NCBI RefSeq assembly: GCF_016906535.1 | Contig: NC_057370.1 | Location: 1,116,001-1,180,000, forward strand | Length of the DNA stretch: 64,000 nt | Direction: 5' to 3' | Source of the DNA: Rhizoctonia solani | Taxonomy: Eukaryota; Basidiomycota; Agaricomycetes; Cantharellales; Ceratobasidiaceae | Shown here: in pieces, positions 34,934 through 47,551 of the stretch | Layout: each line of letters begins with the position of its first letter | How positions within the stretch are numbered: the first letter of the stretch is position 1 | The notes under the pieces: generated by a model | Database searches by the model: none | Told to the model about the DNA's origin: nothing | What the model saw: only the letters and a program-made list of their open reading frames with translations | Position numbers and translations under genes: made by a program

Positions 34934-37002
34934 ATGGCGGATAGCTCGCAGTTGTCATTCGTACTCCCACCTATTCAAGACAACCCAGATGGCTCATGGG
35001 GTCCTTCTTCCCTTCATATGCCCGCACAATTCAAGGAGTGAGTTCGACTTGAATTGCCATAGAGAAAAATATTCATGGAGAAATAGTATCCCTTATGCGC
35101 CCTTTTCCAAGACCGATAAATTAGGCAAATTTGCAGACTGGACTGAATCGGATGGTCGTGATCGTGCTGGAGCCACCGGAACGCAACAAAGATATGGCAA
35201 TAGGCGGGACGGCCAGCCTGCTTACGGATCAGGATCTACGAACGCATTTGCTTACATCCACGAACAAGATGAGGCATCATTCTCTCTGGTCGACAACAAG
35301 GCTGCAGCCCCTAGGAGGGGTGGTATGCCTTTTGGCCGCGGACGCGGTGGTGCTCGCGGGATGGCCGCACGAACCGGAGTCAACACTCGTACAACAGCAC
35401 GCGGCGGCGCTGCAGCAACCAGGGGCAATGCTAGGGCACCTGTCCGAAGAGGATGGAAAGAATGGGACAAGGTATGTTTTTATAAATTGCCGGCGAATAT
35501 GCACTGAGGTGGTTGCCTAGCCTTCGCGTACTCGCGAGTCTTCCGTTCCTATCAACCCAAGCTGGCGAATCCTAGAAGAGATTGATTTCCCGCGTCTCTC
35601 CAAATTACGCTTGGAAGTAGACGATCCTGAAACTTTGTACGTCCCAAGAATGAGGATCATAGGAAAGGACTTATTTTTCTCTAATAGAGAGTCTTACGGA
35701 AAGATTTTTGCATACGACAAGAGTTACGATCGCATTAACACCAAGAACGAACGGCCATTGCAGATACTTGATCGTATTAAATACAATACTACTACCAGCG
35801 ACGATCCGGTTATCCAACAGGTAATTATGTGCATTAATGAAATCTGGGTCTGCCCTAACGCATACACAGCATGCCAACAAAGATACTGCGACCATCTATG
35901 CAACTGATAGCATTCTCAGCTTATTGATGTGCGCACCGCGCTCTGTTTACCCTTGGGATATCGTTATTGTGCGTGAAGGCAATAAGTTATTCTTGGACAA
36001 ACGCGATGGTGGTCCATTTGGTACGTTATAAGCAAGAGGTCTCAACACGGCGTGCTTAAAAACCAATCAAATTTCTAGACTTTGTAACCGTCAATGAGAA
36101 CGCCGCCGATCCACCGACGGATAGCGACAAGGATAGCCTCAACTCCGCTGGCTCCTTGCATCTGGAGGCGACATACATCAATGAGAATTTTGCTTTCCAA
36201 ACGGTTAACGAATCTTCAGCAATCAGCTTCCCCAAACCTAACCCCTTTTATGGTCCGGACGAAACTGATCCACTTGCATCGTGCGGTTATCGCTACCGGT
36301 TATTCGACCTCTCTATTCACGAAGAGGAAGACGTAAAGGTTTTGGTTCGTACGCAGGTGGACGCATTTATTCCCGGAGGAGAGACCAAGCTATCCGCGGG
36401 TAAAGGGGATAATGCGGGCTTGGTCACGATCAAGGCCCTCAACGAGTTTGATTCGCGAGCAGAGGGCGCAGGTGGGGCCCCAGATTGGAGGACCAAGTTG
36501 GACAGCCAGAGGGGTGCTGTTGTTGCAACTGAGATGAAGAACAATAGCTGCAAGCTTGCCAAATGGGCGGTACAGAGTATCCTTGCTGGTGCTGAAGTAA
36601 TGAAAATTGGGTGAGTTTATATTTCTGATACTGTACAGGGCAATCCTGAGTAAAATGGACGAATAGCTATGTTTCACGTGCCAACCCACGCGACAACGCC
36701 CGTCATGTCATTCTTTCCACAGCGACAATGCGACCAACGGACTTTGCTGGACAACTTAACATCAACCTAGCGAACGGATGGGGAATCGTTCGCACCGTTG
36801 CCGATTTGTGTATGAAGCAACCAGACGGCAAATACGTGTTAATCAAGGACCCCAACAAGGTAGGTAGAATCCGATTCTCTGCATTCCGTTGGCTGATCGC
36901 TATTTACAGTCCGTCATCCGCCTGTATGCTGTACCTATGGACGCGTTTACAGCTGAAGCTGAAGAGCAACCCATCGAAGAGGAAGCACCTGAAGAAGAGT
37001 GA
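34934..37002 (+). CDS. Translation initiation factor eIF3 subunit D
   Basis: RNA- and cap-binding subunit of eIF3. Start [20 protein letters not shown] with [27 protein letters not shown], then an RG-rich segment ([17 protein letters not shown] binding) and the conserved core: [186 protein letters not shown]. Acidic tail EEAPEEE with TGA at 37000. Complete, no anomalies. Shares a 226-bp divergent promoter with the molybdenum cofactor gene. Confidence 0.95.
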
Positions 37003-37104
37003 TGTATAAGGCGGTCTGTAAAGTCGCACGTATTATTGACGAATCTAGTGATCTATGATGAACCTGTTAACAATATGCTTGCAGCCTGATCTACACTTTG
37101 GCTA

Positions 37105-38324
37105 TCAATCATATCTTGTTAATTTTGGTGGCACACAAAACACGCAAAGTTAGCATACCTTCTTTGAAGTGCAGAGATTATCTCCTCTCTACTGGCATGA
37201 GGAAACACAGAAGTTAACTCAGCGATCTCAGCCGCGGTCGGAACCCTTCCCCCATCCCTTCTTCCAGTCAGTTCATCAACCCATTCTCTCATGACCGACC
37301 CGCTGCTCGAGCCTGTGGCAGCTCTTGCGGTTCCGTTAGCAGTATTTACATCAGTACGGACGTCACTTTCTTCTCTAGGCTCGTTGACTCTTCTCCGGGT
37401 CACCACTTGTTCTGTGGAAAAAGGTGGACGTTCGCCTGGGATCGCACGCCTCGGCATGTGAGGAGCGCGAGAGGCCCCCACTAGGGATGAAATTGTCGAT
37501 ACAAACCAAGGAGGAGCCCGGTACGATTTAAGATTAGTAATGTCCGAACGGTATAACGCCCCTGTAGCAATTCCGGTCAGTGTCACCAGCGCACTACCGG
37601 GCATGTGCGATATAACCATCTATACTCAGCCAATGGATATGAGCTCTGCACCCAGGCTAGGTGCGATAAAAGCTTACTGGAAATGCGGTCAAATATGTGA
37701 ATGCCTTGTTGGACATGGTAATCCCAAGTATGCGGAAATTGTATGCTGATGGCACCAGACGTTCGTATTGATAAATTATCGCGAATAAAATCGCAATTGG
37801 GCCAGCAGGGATATAGTTGAGCCCGAATCGATGAAGCGCAATCAAGGAGGAAAAGTTGAGCAGCGTTGAGACCAAGGCAGCCGCGATTAGGAAGGACTTT
37901 TGCCAAAGTCAATAATGTTTTCCAACTATTAGTTAATACTAGGGTGCTCACAAAATATTTGTGGCTCCCAAACGTCCGTTCGATCCCTACTGCTACATTA
38001 TAAAGTATTATCTGGCCCAACAAGAGCTCGCTTGAGTTGGTGAATGCAAGCTGGTTTGTTAACAGTCGCCAATACTGGGAGAGGATGCGGTCTTAAGTCC
38101 TCGGATGTTAGCTCTATAGAAAGTTGGGAACTTACTTGATGGTCCCGTGATATGTGAGGTGATAGTTGAAGGTGAAAGTAATATCTAACATCGGCCAATC
38201 CTATTACGAGGCTTAATGCGCCAGTTGCAATCATCAAGCCTGGCTACCTAAGCATCTCATATGGGTCGCAATTTGACACATTTTGCCTACCTTTTGTAAT
38301 AGGTGCGTTCTGAAATCCTGACAT
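37105..38324 (-). CDS. UBAC2/DSC2-like rhomboid pseudoprotease with C-terminal UBA/CUE domain
   Basis: ER or Golgi membrane protein; relatives act in ER-associated degradation (UBAC2) or in the fungal DSC ubiquitin ligase (Dsc2). Start MSGFQNAPITKG, then hydrophobic segments LMIATGALSLVIGLADV, GQIILYNVAVGIERTFGSHK, LVSTLLNFSSLIALHRFG, NYIPAGPIAILFAIIYQYER, and NFRILGITMSNKAFTYL. The GIERTFGSHKY loop and ILFAIIYQYERLVP segment are typical of the family. A disordered cytosolic part follows (RRAIPGERPPFSTEQ), then TAAEIAELTSVFPHASREEI, a UBA/CUE three-helix unit, ending LQRRYD after a last intron, with TGA at 37105. No rhomboid catalytic Ser/His pair seen, as expected. Confidence 0.8.
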
Positions 38325-38516
38325 ACCCTATTTAAACGAAAGTAAATCTCCGTTTCGTAGCTGCAGTGCACGATCCAGTTCCAGGTGTTTTAGATGCGAT
38401 ATGCCTGTCAACGTGGCGCCTGGTCGGATTTGATTGTTTGTTGTAGTATCAAACAGATTGTTTACATCGCGTCCCGGCGCTTCCGCAACCACCATTGGTA
38501 TTCTTCATCTACCAGC

Positions 38517-39619
38517 ATGAAGTATATTGCCTTCCTATAACTAAACTCACTCATCTGACTAGATTTATTAGTGTTGTAAAAGAGATCAACGCGATTAATG
38601 CTCGAGAGCTCGACCTTGGCTCACAAAGTGCTTCCTGGCATGACCAATACAAAGGTAGTGCAAACATGAATTAGCCAAACCCACAAACTCATCGGCAATG
38701 ATGGCACATATTAGATTCGGCATATGTATTCATAGGCGGATTACATGTAGACATGACAGAAGGTGATGTAATTACTATATTCTCGCAGTAAGTACAACTT
38801 ATTCAAGTGGCAAGCTATTACTTACCAGTTTTTCTCTAGGTACGGCGAGGTTATGGATGTGAACCTACCGCGAGATAAGACAACAGGAAAGCAGCGTGGT
38901 TTCGGCTTCCTCATGTATGAAGACCAACGTTCTACTGTTCTCGCGGTCGACAACCTCAATGGTGCACAGGTTTTAGGCCGGACTTTGCGAGTCGATCATG
39001 TTCAGAACTACAAGCAACCCAAAGTCAAGGGTGAAGATGGAGAGATGGAGGAAGCTGCTGAGCAAAGTCTAAATGCCAAGCCCCAAATGATTTATGGTGC
39101 GTTATCCTACTTCGCTTCTGGCAACCTTATTCACATCGTTGACTGTAGATGATGCTGAGGAGTCGGATGGAGGTTCTGTGTCATCGGCACCTTCGATTGA
39201 CCCCGAAGATCCTATGGCAAGTTACCTCCTTCAAAAACGGAGAGAGGAAAAGGCTCGCTCGAAGGGAAAGGATAAGGAGAAGTCAAAACGAAAGCGTGAT
39301 AGGACGAATGAAACTCCAGAGGAACGACGGGCACGAAAAGAACGCAAACGGGCCAAGCGAGAGGCCAAGGAGGGTGTGAAACGTGACCGCGACCAACATA
39401 CCTCCTCAGATACCAAGCGACGAGACCACTCCAGAGAGCGTCGAGTTTATGAGAAGAGGAACGGCTCCCTGGAACGTGAAGATCGCCATGGGCGTGACCG
39501 GTCTGAGTACGACCGTCCACGCCATTCATCCCGATCGCCGAGAAGGTATGTAGAATCTCGCTGGCAATATTTATGCCCTCATAGAATCTTACAAACTCTC
39601 GCCTGTACTACTTAGGTAA
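38517..39619 (+). CDS. IST3: Spliceosomal RRM protein IST3/SNU17 (RBMX2-type)
   Basis: Component of the RES complex that stabilises activated spliceosomes. First exon is only five bases (ATGAA), joined to [16 protein letters not shown], then [19 protein letters not shown] (RNP2), a full RRM, RNP1 [32 protein letters not shown]. The MN-x-(V/I)-(K/R)-x-I-x-x-(I/L)-N and SWH-Y-DSAY signature is specific to this family. The C-terminal half is highly charged: [34 protein letters not shown] and [18 protein letters not shown], nuclear and RS-like. The last exon adds only a stop after splicing (TAA 39617). Shares a 192-bp divergent promoter with the UBAC2-like gene. Confidence 0.9.
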
Positions 39620-40205
39620 ACCTTTTCTCATAAACATCATGAGCTCGCGCGGTAGTTGGGAACTACTCTAGCTATGTGCACTCAGATATCAACAACGACC
39701 TCTACTCTAGGTTGAGGCTTGCTGCAGCCTGTCTGATATTGTCATGGTTTATGCTCCATTTTTATCCAGAATTAATTATGGGTTGATTTGCTTTCTCATT
39801 TGGGTGACATGTTAACAGTCTACCAAATTCTCACTTGCAGACCCCTTCGGCAGTCGCCGCGGTTGGAAGATTTGCGTTCCCCCTTAATCGCCTCTGTGAT
39901 ATCCGATCTAATCCACAAATATATGGTCTCACTTTAGCATTGGGGGTGCTTATCGATTTTGTTTGACATATAATCCTACTTGAGGACAGGGGCTGGGCTA
40001 GCCATCCCGATTCGCCTTTCTTGGTAAAGCTTCGATCTGACGCCCATAAGAAACTCCGACACCTTATAGGTTACCTCATCTACTAGTACACCTACACTCT
40101 AGCTACCCCCTCTAGCTCGATCACACGTACGGATGCAAGGATCCCTTCAGGTGGACATAATCACTAAACCACTACTGTACACGACTTACATAGACATACA
40201 CAACA
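39620..40205. other. Intergenic region between IST3 and MFS transporter
   Basis: No gene seen. The right end is pyrimidine-rich (CACTCTAGCTACCCCCTCT type), consistent with a promoter and leader of the transporter. Confidence 0.5.
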
Positions 40206-42227
40206 ATGGAGCAAGCCAGGCGCACTGACGTTGATGAAGAGAACGCACCCCTTCTACCCGCTAGGATCAAGTTCAGTTGGCGCATGCTGATCGTGCTCTT
40301 CATATATACCGCCATTGTCAATGGCGCCTCGGAACTCGTGTGGCCGTTTATAAGTGAACATAGTCCCAGCTTCAAATCTCACGCACCTTTTAACATTTGC
40401 TCTATAGACCAGTTGATAGTCAACGTTGGGATTGCTCCTGATGAGAAATCAGTTGGATTTTATTCGGGACTCATGGTGGAGTTAGTTCATCCAGCTTTAG
40501 GACATTATTGATAAAGTCCCAAAGGAAACGGTCGCATCATTCTTCAGTTTTGCCGCCGTTTTGCCGGGTAGCTTTGCTGCCGACCGCTGGGGCCGCAAAG
40601 TAGTGTTATGCAGTACGCTAATAGGAACTTCTATTGGATTGACTTTCTTTGGCACCAGTAAAACTCTGTTTTCCTTGATATTTTTTCGGTGTGTTGGGTA
40701 TGCTTTGGGGCCCCAACTTGGTTGGGCGACAACCGTTACCATACTGGGCGATGTTTCGGATCCCAGCAACCGTGGAGTGGCATTTTCAGCGGTGAATGCC
40801 GCATATCGCGTTGGTAAGAGGCACAATCTGCGAGGGAATCCGACTGACCGCCTGGGTGAATAGGACAACTATTCAGTATGCTGCCTCATCTAGAACTTGT
40901 AAATTCAAAGGCAGTACTGAGTTTCCGACAGGCCCGATTTTCGCGAGCATGCTTGCTCACCCAAAGGATCGCTATAAATGGTTCCAATCAGACTTCTGGG
41001 ATCGTTACCCATATGCTTTATCTTGCTGGGCTGGCGCAGCGACCTGCATTCTCGCCTTGGGTATGACTATATGCTATGTTCCTGAGGTGGGTTTTCAATC
41101 ATTGCACAGATCAAAAATTAATTTAACCGGCATAACCAGACTGCTCCGAGTATGCTGTATCCGAAATCAGAGGACTTTTCAAGCGAAGCGATACCTCAAA
41201 GTATCCATACTAAGTATTCGACGTCTGGACTATCCCCTACACATATTGAAGACGAGACAGCGCCCGCTCGAATGGTCCCTGCAACCATGGAGCCGGTAAC
41301 TCATGACTTGACTAAACGACCCACAGCAGCAATTTTCACCCCACACGTCGTCCAACTTCTAATCTCGTCGTGGGTTATGTATTTTATGACTAGTGAGTGG
41401 ATAAAAATTGTTGCCACAATCTTACTGACGTACAACCCGCAACAGTGGGATTCTTTTCGCTCTTCCCCCTATGGGCGTTTACACCTATTTCCAGCGGCGG
41501 CCTAGGTGCTTCTGAGATAGCCATCGGCTCTTTTATCTCGGCTCGTGCCATTGCTCAATTCTTGGTGTTAATTCCGTTTGCGTATTTCGAAACGAGGCTA
41601 GGAGTTTATCGCTTGTATGCATATAGTCTGGCTGTGTACACCATTTCGGGCGCAATCGGGTTCCCTCTTCTTAATGTGCTCGCACAATCGGATGGTATTG
41701 CTTCCTTCAGGTTTAGTCTAGCAATAGCGGTATACTTTATCTTAGTAAGTAGCGTAGACATATGGTGATACGAGTGCTAACGATCGGTCCTTAGGGAGGT
41801 GCTGGAAATTACTGCACAAGTGAGTGTGCAGCTATCTTCTCGCCGTGTGCTATCTTAATTTGGTGTCTTTAGCATGTATGGTCATAATGATCAACCAAGC
41901 TGCGCCGACTCCGTACGACTTGGCCCAACTTGTTGGTACGCGACCCACCACTTTGTGCTATTTTTGAAAGCACTAACGTCCGAAATAGGCATATCACAAT
42001 CGGTGCTCATGTTAGGCCAGTGCATGGCCCCTATCATCGTTCTATCAATCTTTGAGTTCTCTATCAAGAGCGGTCTGTTGGGAGGAAATATCATCTGGAT
42101 ATTCTTAGGTAGTTGCTGTAAGTCATCTCAGTCCTCGCTTTACTCTTTTTCCACAACCGACCACTCTATAGCTTTAATTGCATCTGTGCATTCATTTCAA
42201 CTCAGGGCTCCAGTGTGTGAAGAATAG
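40206..42227 (+). CDS. MFS transporter (YCR023C/Zrt-like DHA1 branch)
   Basis: Twelve-helix carrier. N-terminal acidic tail ends ENAPLLPARIKFSWRML, then TM1 IVLFIYTAIVNGASELVWPF, FINQLIVNVGIAPDEKSVGF, and the motif-A loop GSFAADRWGRKVVL between TM2 and TM3. Further: FFRCVGYALGPQLGWATT, DVSDPSNRGVAFSAVNAAYR, FWDRYPYALSCWAGAATC, a long central loop with Ser/Thr/Pro, VGFFSLFPLWAFTPIS, GASEIAIGSFISARAIAQF, FETRLGVYRLYAYS, MVIMINQAAPTP and GISQSVLMLGQCMAPIIV. A 54-nt stop-free intron at 40354-40407 splits FIN-QL. All exons join in frame; ends RAPVCEE with TAG at 42225. Probably vacuolar or plasma membrane; substrate not inferable. Confidence 0.87.
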
Positions 42228-42469
42228 GTAGAGGTTTAATGTTATTATTGTAGATGTTCATTGTCTCCTGAAAGCGAATATATTTAATAAGTTACAACCC
42301 CCCGGTTCAACGTTGGTTTCCTAGAGGGCAGTGGGAACGAAGCAAGAGGTCCTCATGTCGTGGCTTATCAAAATGACCAAGTGCGTATACAAAGCTGGCA
42401 TCAATTGTACGTTTCAAACTATGAATCTCCCCAGAAATCTGTAATACAACATTGACTACTTTGACTCTG

Positions 42470-43509
42470 TCATGCTGACAGGGGCTGGGTTGGGGCTGAA
42501 GCAAATGTGGAATCACTGCCCAAGACCTCTTTGCCTTCCCAGAAGCGAGGAAGTTCGTTTCCGGGAATAAAGTGTCTCTCGACCCCATCTTTGGTGATAA
42601 CACACATGCGAATGGTACCTCCGGATGACCCATCACGAGACATGGCGAGTGCGAGAGCTGGAAACATATCCAGTCAATGAAACAACGAATAAAAGGCACA
42701 AAACGAACTGTTTTTAACAAAATTGACGGTTTCATCTCGTCCCCAGCCATCCTTGTATGTTGCATCGCAGTACCCGTAGACATATGTGGAACCGGAGCCT
42801 GGTATTGAACAGGTCGAGTGATATTCACGGTATCCAAAATTTATACACACCACCGATCGCCCATGGTTGGCGGAATAATCCACCTCCTAACGGGATATTG
42901 TATACGCTGGGGCCAACATCCTTGTCCCATCCAGCTACGATAATACCAGCAGACAGGTTGTCTTTGTTCTCGTAGCATAGCTTCTGGAACAGGGTTGCGG
43001 CCGCATGTACCGTAGGACGCTCATTGTACTGCTGTCTAATTGCAAACGACGTAAGATAATAGAATGGGGAAGGGTACATTTAAAGACTATACTTACTCAT
43101 ACATCTGAAGGTAGTAGTGTACAATATCTGCTACCGCCTGAAATTGATGGCATTAGCCAATTCGTGTAATACGAGGATACAGATATGCTTACTTGCGTAT
43201 CTGCAGCAGAGCCAGATCGGCAGCAGTAAATACGATCATGTACATGCGTAAGTTTGTCCGTTACTCGATTTGCCTAGGGTAAAGTCAATAAAGTCCAATG
43301 AGCCTTTATTCGCTGCCTACAATGTATGACCCCATCGTAGTACGACTATCTGCCCCAATGACCACACCTCCCTCGAATTGGACAGCCATGATCGAGGTCT
43401 GCACATAAGTAGGGTGGTGAGTCTGCTGGCGGCGTAAACACATGTATAAATAACTCACTCCGAGGTTAACCTCTCCCTTCTTCAGGACTTGTACATCGGG
43501 AACATCCAT
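42470..43509 (-). CDS. PRE3: 20S proteasome beta1 subunit (caspase-like), PRE3/PSMB6
   Basis: Catalytic Ntn hydrolase. Short propeptide [17 protein letters not shown], then mature [20 protein letters not shown] with Thr1 right after the G; D17 and K33 equivalents are in [39 protein letters not shown] is the beta1 signature. Then [79 protein letters not shown] and [13 protein letters not shown]. The C-terminal tail is a little longer than usual. The intron at 43399-43458 sits exactly between G and Thr1, is 60 nt and has no stop, so an unspliced read would put 20 residues in front of the active site. Divergent from RPN12 over 178 bp. Confidence 0.95.
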
Positions 43510-43582
43510 GTTTGTGGTGATCGTCTCTGTGTAGTGAGATGGAGAAGAGAGTAACGCAGAGGCCGTTAAGCGCCGGTCCGAG

Positions 43583-43610
43583 ACGCGTAATCCGAGCCAA
43601 ATAGACGCGT
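43583..43610. promoter_or_regulatory. Paired ACGCGT (MCB-like) boxes between PRE3 and RPN12
   Basis: GACGCGTAA occurs twice as a direct repeat; cores ACGCGT at 43583-43588 and 43605-43610, 22 bp apart, roughly central in the 178-bp divergent promoter. The same paired box lies upstream of RPN10. Confidence 0.55.
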
Positions 43611-43687
43611 AAGTCCAATCAAATCCCTGACCACACCTTCTCATTAGCTATCCCCAAAGTCGCTCCCCCGTCTTTTGTGTTTTCACA

Positions 43688-44703
43688 ATGTCCCAGACAC
43701 TTGCTCAGCCATACCAGCAGCTCAAGCGAGCATGGGAGTCTCGCCCTCAGGACCTAGAGCAATGCGGCAACTCCTCCTCAACTCAAAGTAAGTCCATTAC
43801 TCCATTGGATCAAATATCTCTCCGAATGATTTACTTGCAATCAACAGCTAGGACTCATTGAAGCGGGGCTTTTGTTTCCTCAAGCATCAGCAAATACTAG
43901 TGACCTCGAAATTACCCGTACGTCCAGAAAGCTACGTATTGCTCAAACATCACGTACTTAGATATTGTAGGCGAGATCCTAGAAATTGGTGCGTTTTGGT
44001 CGATAAGGACAAAGGACATCTCATCCTTTGATCGTTATTATGCACAACTCCAAACTTTCTATACGGATTACGCGGGTACACTAAATGCATCCCCAAGAGA
44101 GGCGCCTCTTCAGGGACTCAATCTACTCCGACTTCTCACTCAAAACCGTATCGCTGAATTCCATACTACCATCGAAGGTCTACCTAGTTCATCTATTTCG
44201 AGTCCATACATTCAGCACCCAGTCAATCTGGAGCGATGGTTGATGGAAGGGAGCTACAGCAAGGTGTGGAATGCTCGAAGTGAGCCCCTTCCAAGTTACG
44301 AACAAGAATATGGATACTTTATGGAGAGTCTGATGGGAACCATTCGGTAAGATTCTAGTCGCAATCAGATTCAATTCAATATCTAATAAACAGTTCAGCG
44401 ATGAGATTGCAAGCTGCGGTGAGAATGCATACGAAAGCCTTCCTCTTAACGACGCGGCGACGCTGCTGTTCTTCAATTCGCCCAACGATTTATTACAATT
44501 TGCTCAACAGGTAAATTCTTTTTAAAACTATCATTTTACAGACAATGCCTAATATGGTCGGCTATTAGCGCGGCTGGTCGATCAATCTTTCAGCTCAAAC
44601 AATCACGTTTACCAAAAAACGAGAGGAAAAGGTGGACATACCTAAAAAGGATATCATAACCTCAGTATTGCAATATGCCCGAGAGTTAGAGCAAATTGTA
44701 TAA
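43688..44703 (+). CDS. RPN12: 26S proteasome lid subunit RPN12 (PSMD8)
   Basis: PCI-type lid subunit needed for 19S assembly. Start MSQTLAQPYQQLKRAWESRP, LGLIEAGLLFPQASAN, DILEIGAFWSIRTKDISSFD, RYYAQLQTFYTDY, GLNLLRLLTQNRIAEFHTTI (typical of the family), HPVNLERWLMEGSYSKVWNA, EYGYFMESLMGTIRDEIASC, SLPLNDAATLLFFNSPNDLL (PCI winged helix) and the end ITSVLQYARELEQIV with TAA at 44701. All expected blocks are in order and the length fits. Forms a divergent proteasome pair with PRE3, so the two could share regulation through the ACGCGT boxes. Confidence 0.94.
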
Positions 44704-44871
44704 TTATAACTTGATACGTAGATTAATGACAATTTATTTTCCTCTTGCTCGTGTTTTGTCCATAAAATTATTTCATAGAATTCGTATTGATACATTTTCT
44801 AACTACTACTATACAGAAACGTACGCACCCCTACTTTGGTGGTGTTTCGGGCGCATACACCAAGTCATGGG

Positions 44872-47551
44872 TCAAAAGGCAAACAACGCCCCACGTTTGC
44901 GGGAACCAAACGAGTAAACTATCAACCCACTTCCAAACAGTCCGACAGTCACTCCAATCGCGACTTGAACCTTGACACGGCGGATACATTGGTACGAATA
45001 AAACAGGAAAATAAACAATAACTCACCATGCGAAAACCAAGTGATAGACCACTGCTATATTGGTCTCCTTCCGATCCTCGATAGTTCTGTGCTAGTCCGC
45101 CAGCAGCAGCGATTCCAGAAGGGATCAAGAATCCAATACCATTCACCATAACCACGAACGCCGTCCCGCGGAAACACGAGAATACAAATTTCCCAATACC
45201 CCCACAACAAAAGCACCGATGGCACTCACAACGTCGCTCCGGTTGAAAATGTACCGATTGGCAGCCTACATCAATGGGTAAGACATACTGATATGATCGA
45301 AAAGCACCCTCTAGGATTACCTTGTTGGCAGCAAAGGCTGCACAGCTGATGAAGACCATGACGGGCAACTGCATACTCCTCAGTGGCTGCATACTGGCAA
45401 AACTACCAAATAGGCTAAAAAGTGGGACGAGAATAAACAACGTCCAAGCTGGGAATTCGTGGAGGTACCAAGGCCAGTTTGGATCCCTGTAGCATCCCTT
45501 GGCCTGATAATGGCTACTTGACGGATATCCCGTTATGTTCTTGAAAATAAAAGTGCCGTTAAACGGAAAAACCGTCATATTGTCGGATTTAAACTGTCCA
45601 TGGATGGTTACTTGACTGGCCATAATAGCCGTTGCTTCTTCACGTCGATGCCGAGCACTTTTATCCACGAGAAAATAAAGGTCGCTGCCGATTGTGAGGC
45701 TGAATCCCAAAAACAGACTGTATACGATGGCATACACCATTTTGACGCTTCCTGATATGAGGTTTTTGGACGCCAGCTCCAGTGAGCTGCACACTGTCTG
45801 CGTGTCAACAAATCGGAAACATGTAACAGCACTCTCACTCACAAACCATGTACCCAGGCAAAATGAGGACGACGCCGGCCGAAGATATCGCCGAGTAACA
45901 AAAAATCCCAGAGGGAATACTCGAGAGCCCACGGGCAACAAAAGAGACCATCATTGCTGCGGATATCCTGAGAATCCCCCCAAGTAGTCAGATTAACTGG
46001 CCTGCATCACATAACGCATATACTCACTCAAAAACGTTTGAGTATAACGCACTTTTACTCGCGGCATAAAGCTGCAACCAACAGAGAGTCGCTCCAGCAC
46101 ACCCAGCAATCCACATGTCAACGAACGAACCACCGAATCCAATGGGCATATAATAGCACTGCAAAGTAGCGCAAGCACGCAACGAATTCGAAGACCATAT
46201 ATAGGCTTTTGGCGCATTAGCTTTGTCAGTTCAAGCGACCCGTCCTTTGCACCAATCTCATCGTGAACGACCTTGCGGTAGATGGCATGCGTTGCGTGAA
46301 GTTTTCCTAGGTCGAGCCCCCCGCCCGATTTAACGAAATGCGTCTCCGATTGGTTGGATGCGGGGTCTCCGAAAGCGGCTATTATGATCGACGGTAAGTG
46401 GACAAAAGAAGCGTCCACCTCGAGTACTCGGGCTGCTGCGATTAGTTGGGACTCGATGCGATGGCTGGGAGCACCGTAAGTCATGAGAGCCTTGGCTAGC
46501 GCAGGATAAACTTCTGCCGTCTGGGATAGCTGATAGGAAAGTACACTATGAGTAACCGGCTTTGAATCCCTCCAAAATCACTACGCACTATTGACGTTCA
46601 ATACGATATTGGATCGCCAATTTTACCCATCTTCACGATTCTTCGAACGTCTCGCGAGCTTTGTCTTCGTCATCAATGCGATTGGGCTTCACACCAGTGA
46701 CTCGAGGATCATCGTCGTCGAGAAGCGTTTCACCACCAAGTGATAGGGCCGAGTCCGGCGGCGCATTCGACGCAAGCGTAGCAAAGCACCGACAGATCAT
46801 TCGAACCAGCACGACTAACTGCTTGCTTTGATAGCGACTATCGATGGCTGTGGACACACTACCTTCAGAAATCCGTCGAGAAAAGCCATATGATTGCATC
46901 AAGTTCGAAAAGAGACCGTGTTGCCGCGGGGAGCCTGAGCCCCAGCTTCTAAACTAGGCCCACTGCCAGCGCGAGTCACCCCGGGAGCCGAAAAGTCTTC
47001 AGAATAGCTCCTTCGTATAGCAGAGCGCAAAGTATTTTGGGGAGGAGCGGGATAATTTGGGAGTGGTTGCGCTCTACTTGTAATATCCTCGGTATGATTT
47101 CCTCCGTCTCCATGCACGTCACCCATATTATGCATGTTTAAATGTCCAGTGGCTGAGGAACCGAAAATCTTTGGGGGGATAGAAGAGACGTCCACTAGCT
47201 AACCTATGGTTTATGACCTCTTCGTCGGTCTCGTCAAGAGTGAATCTTGATCCTGGTGGCATCGGCCGTGTAGCTTGGAGAGAGCCAAGTTCTGGTCTCT
47301 TCCGCCCATGGTCCGTCGAAGCGTGAGTTCGTATAGTCCCCATTGGGCGGAGGTAGCGAGCCCGGTTGAGGCCACGTTGTGCCCCGTGAGTGAGTAGACG
47401 TGTCGCGCGTATGGGGACTGTGCACAGGTTCTGGAGCGTTCACAGGAAATGCGCTGTCTTGGGGATAGTCCGCTCCTTCGGATAGGTTACTCCCCGTTTC
47501 GGGGCCGCCGCGATCGATAGAGAATCGCACACGAGTATCTCTTCGAGCCAA
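44872..47551 (-). CDS. PRM10-type membrane protein (ThrE family, DUF1212)
   Basis: Fungal relatives are pheromone-regulated membrane protein 10; bacterial ThrE exports threonine and serine. A long disordered N-terminus (VRFSIDRGGPETGSN, DETDEEVINHRLASG) precedes the ThrE core ALMTYGAPSHRIESQLIAAA, VDASFVHLPSIIIAAFGDP, LDLGKLHATHAIYRKVVHDE and TM segments (CVLALLCSAIICPLD, VYAIVYSLFLGFSLTIGSD). The second half has WTLFILVPLFSLFGSFASM and a last helix with VAIGVTVGLFGSGLIVYSFG, ending KRGALFAF, the usual C-terminus. The GAPSHR motif is diagnostic. The upstream-most exon in view has no ATG before a stop (reads from TTG at 47551), so a first exon with the start codon lies further upstream, perhaps at 47700-47760 where MSINIYLNSRTR is possible. 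Confidence 0.8.
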
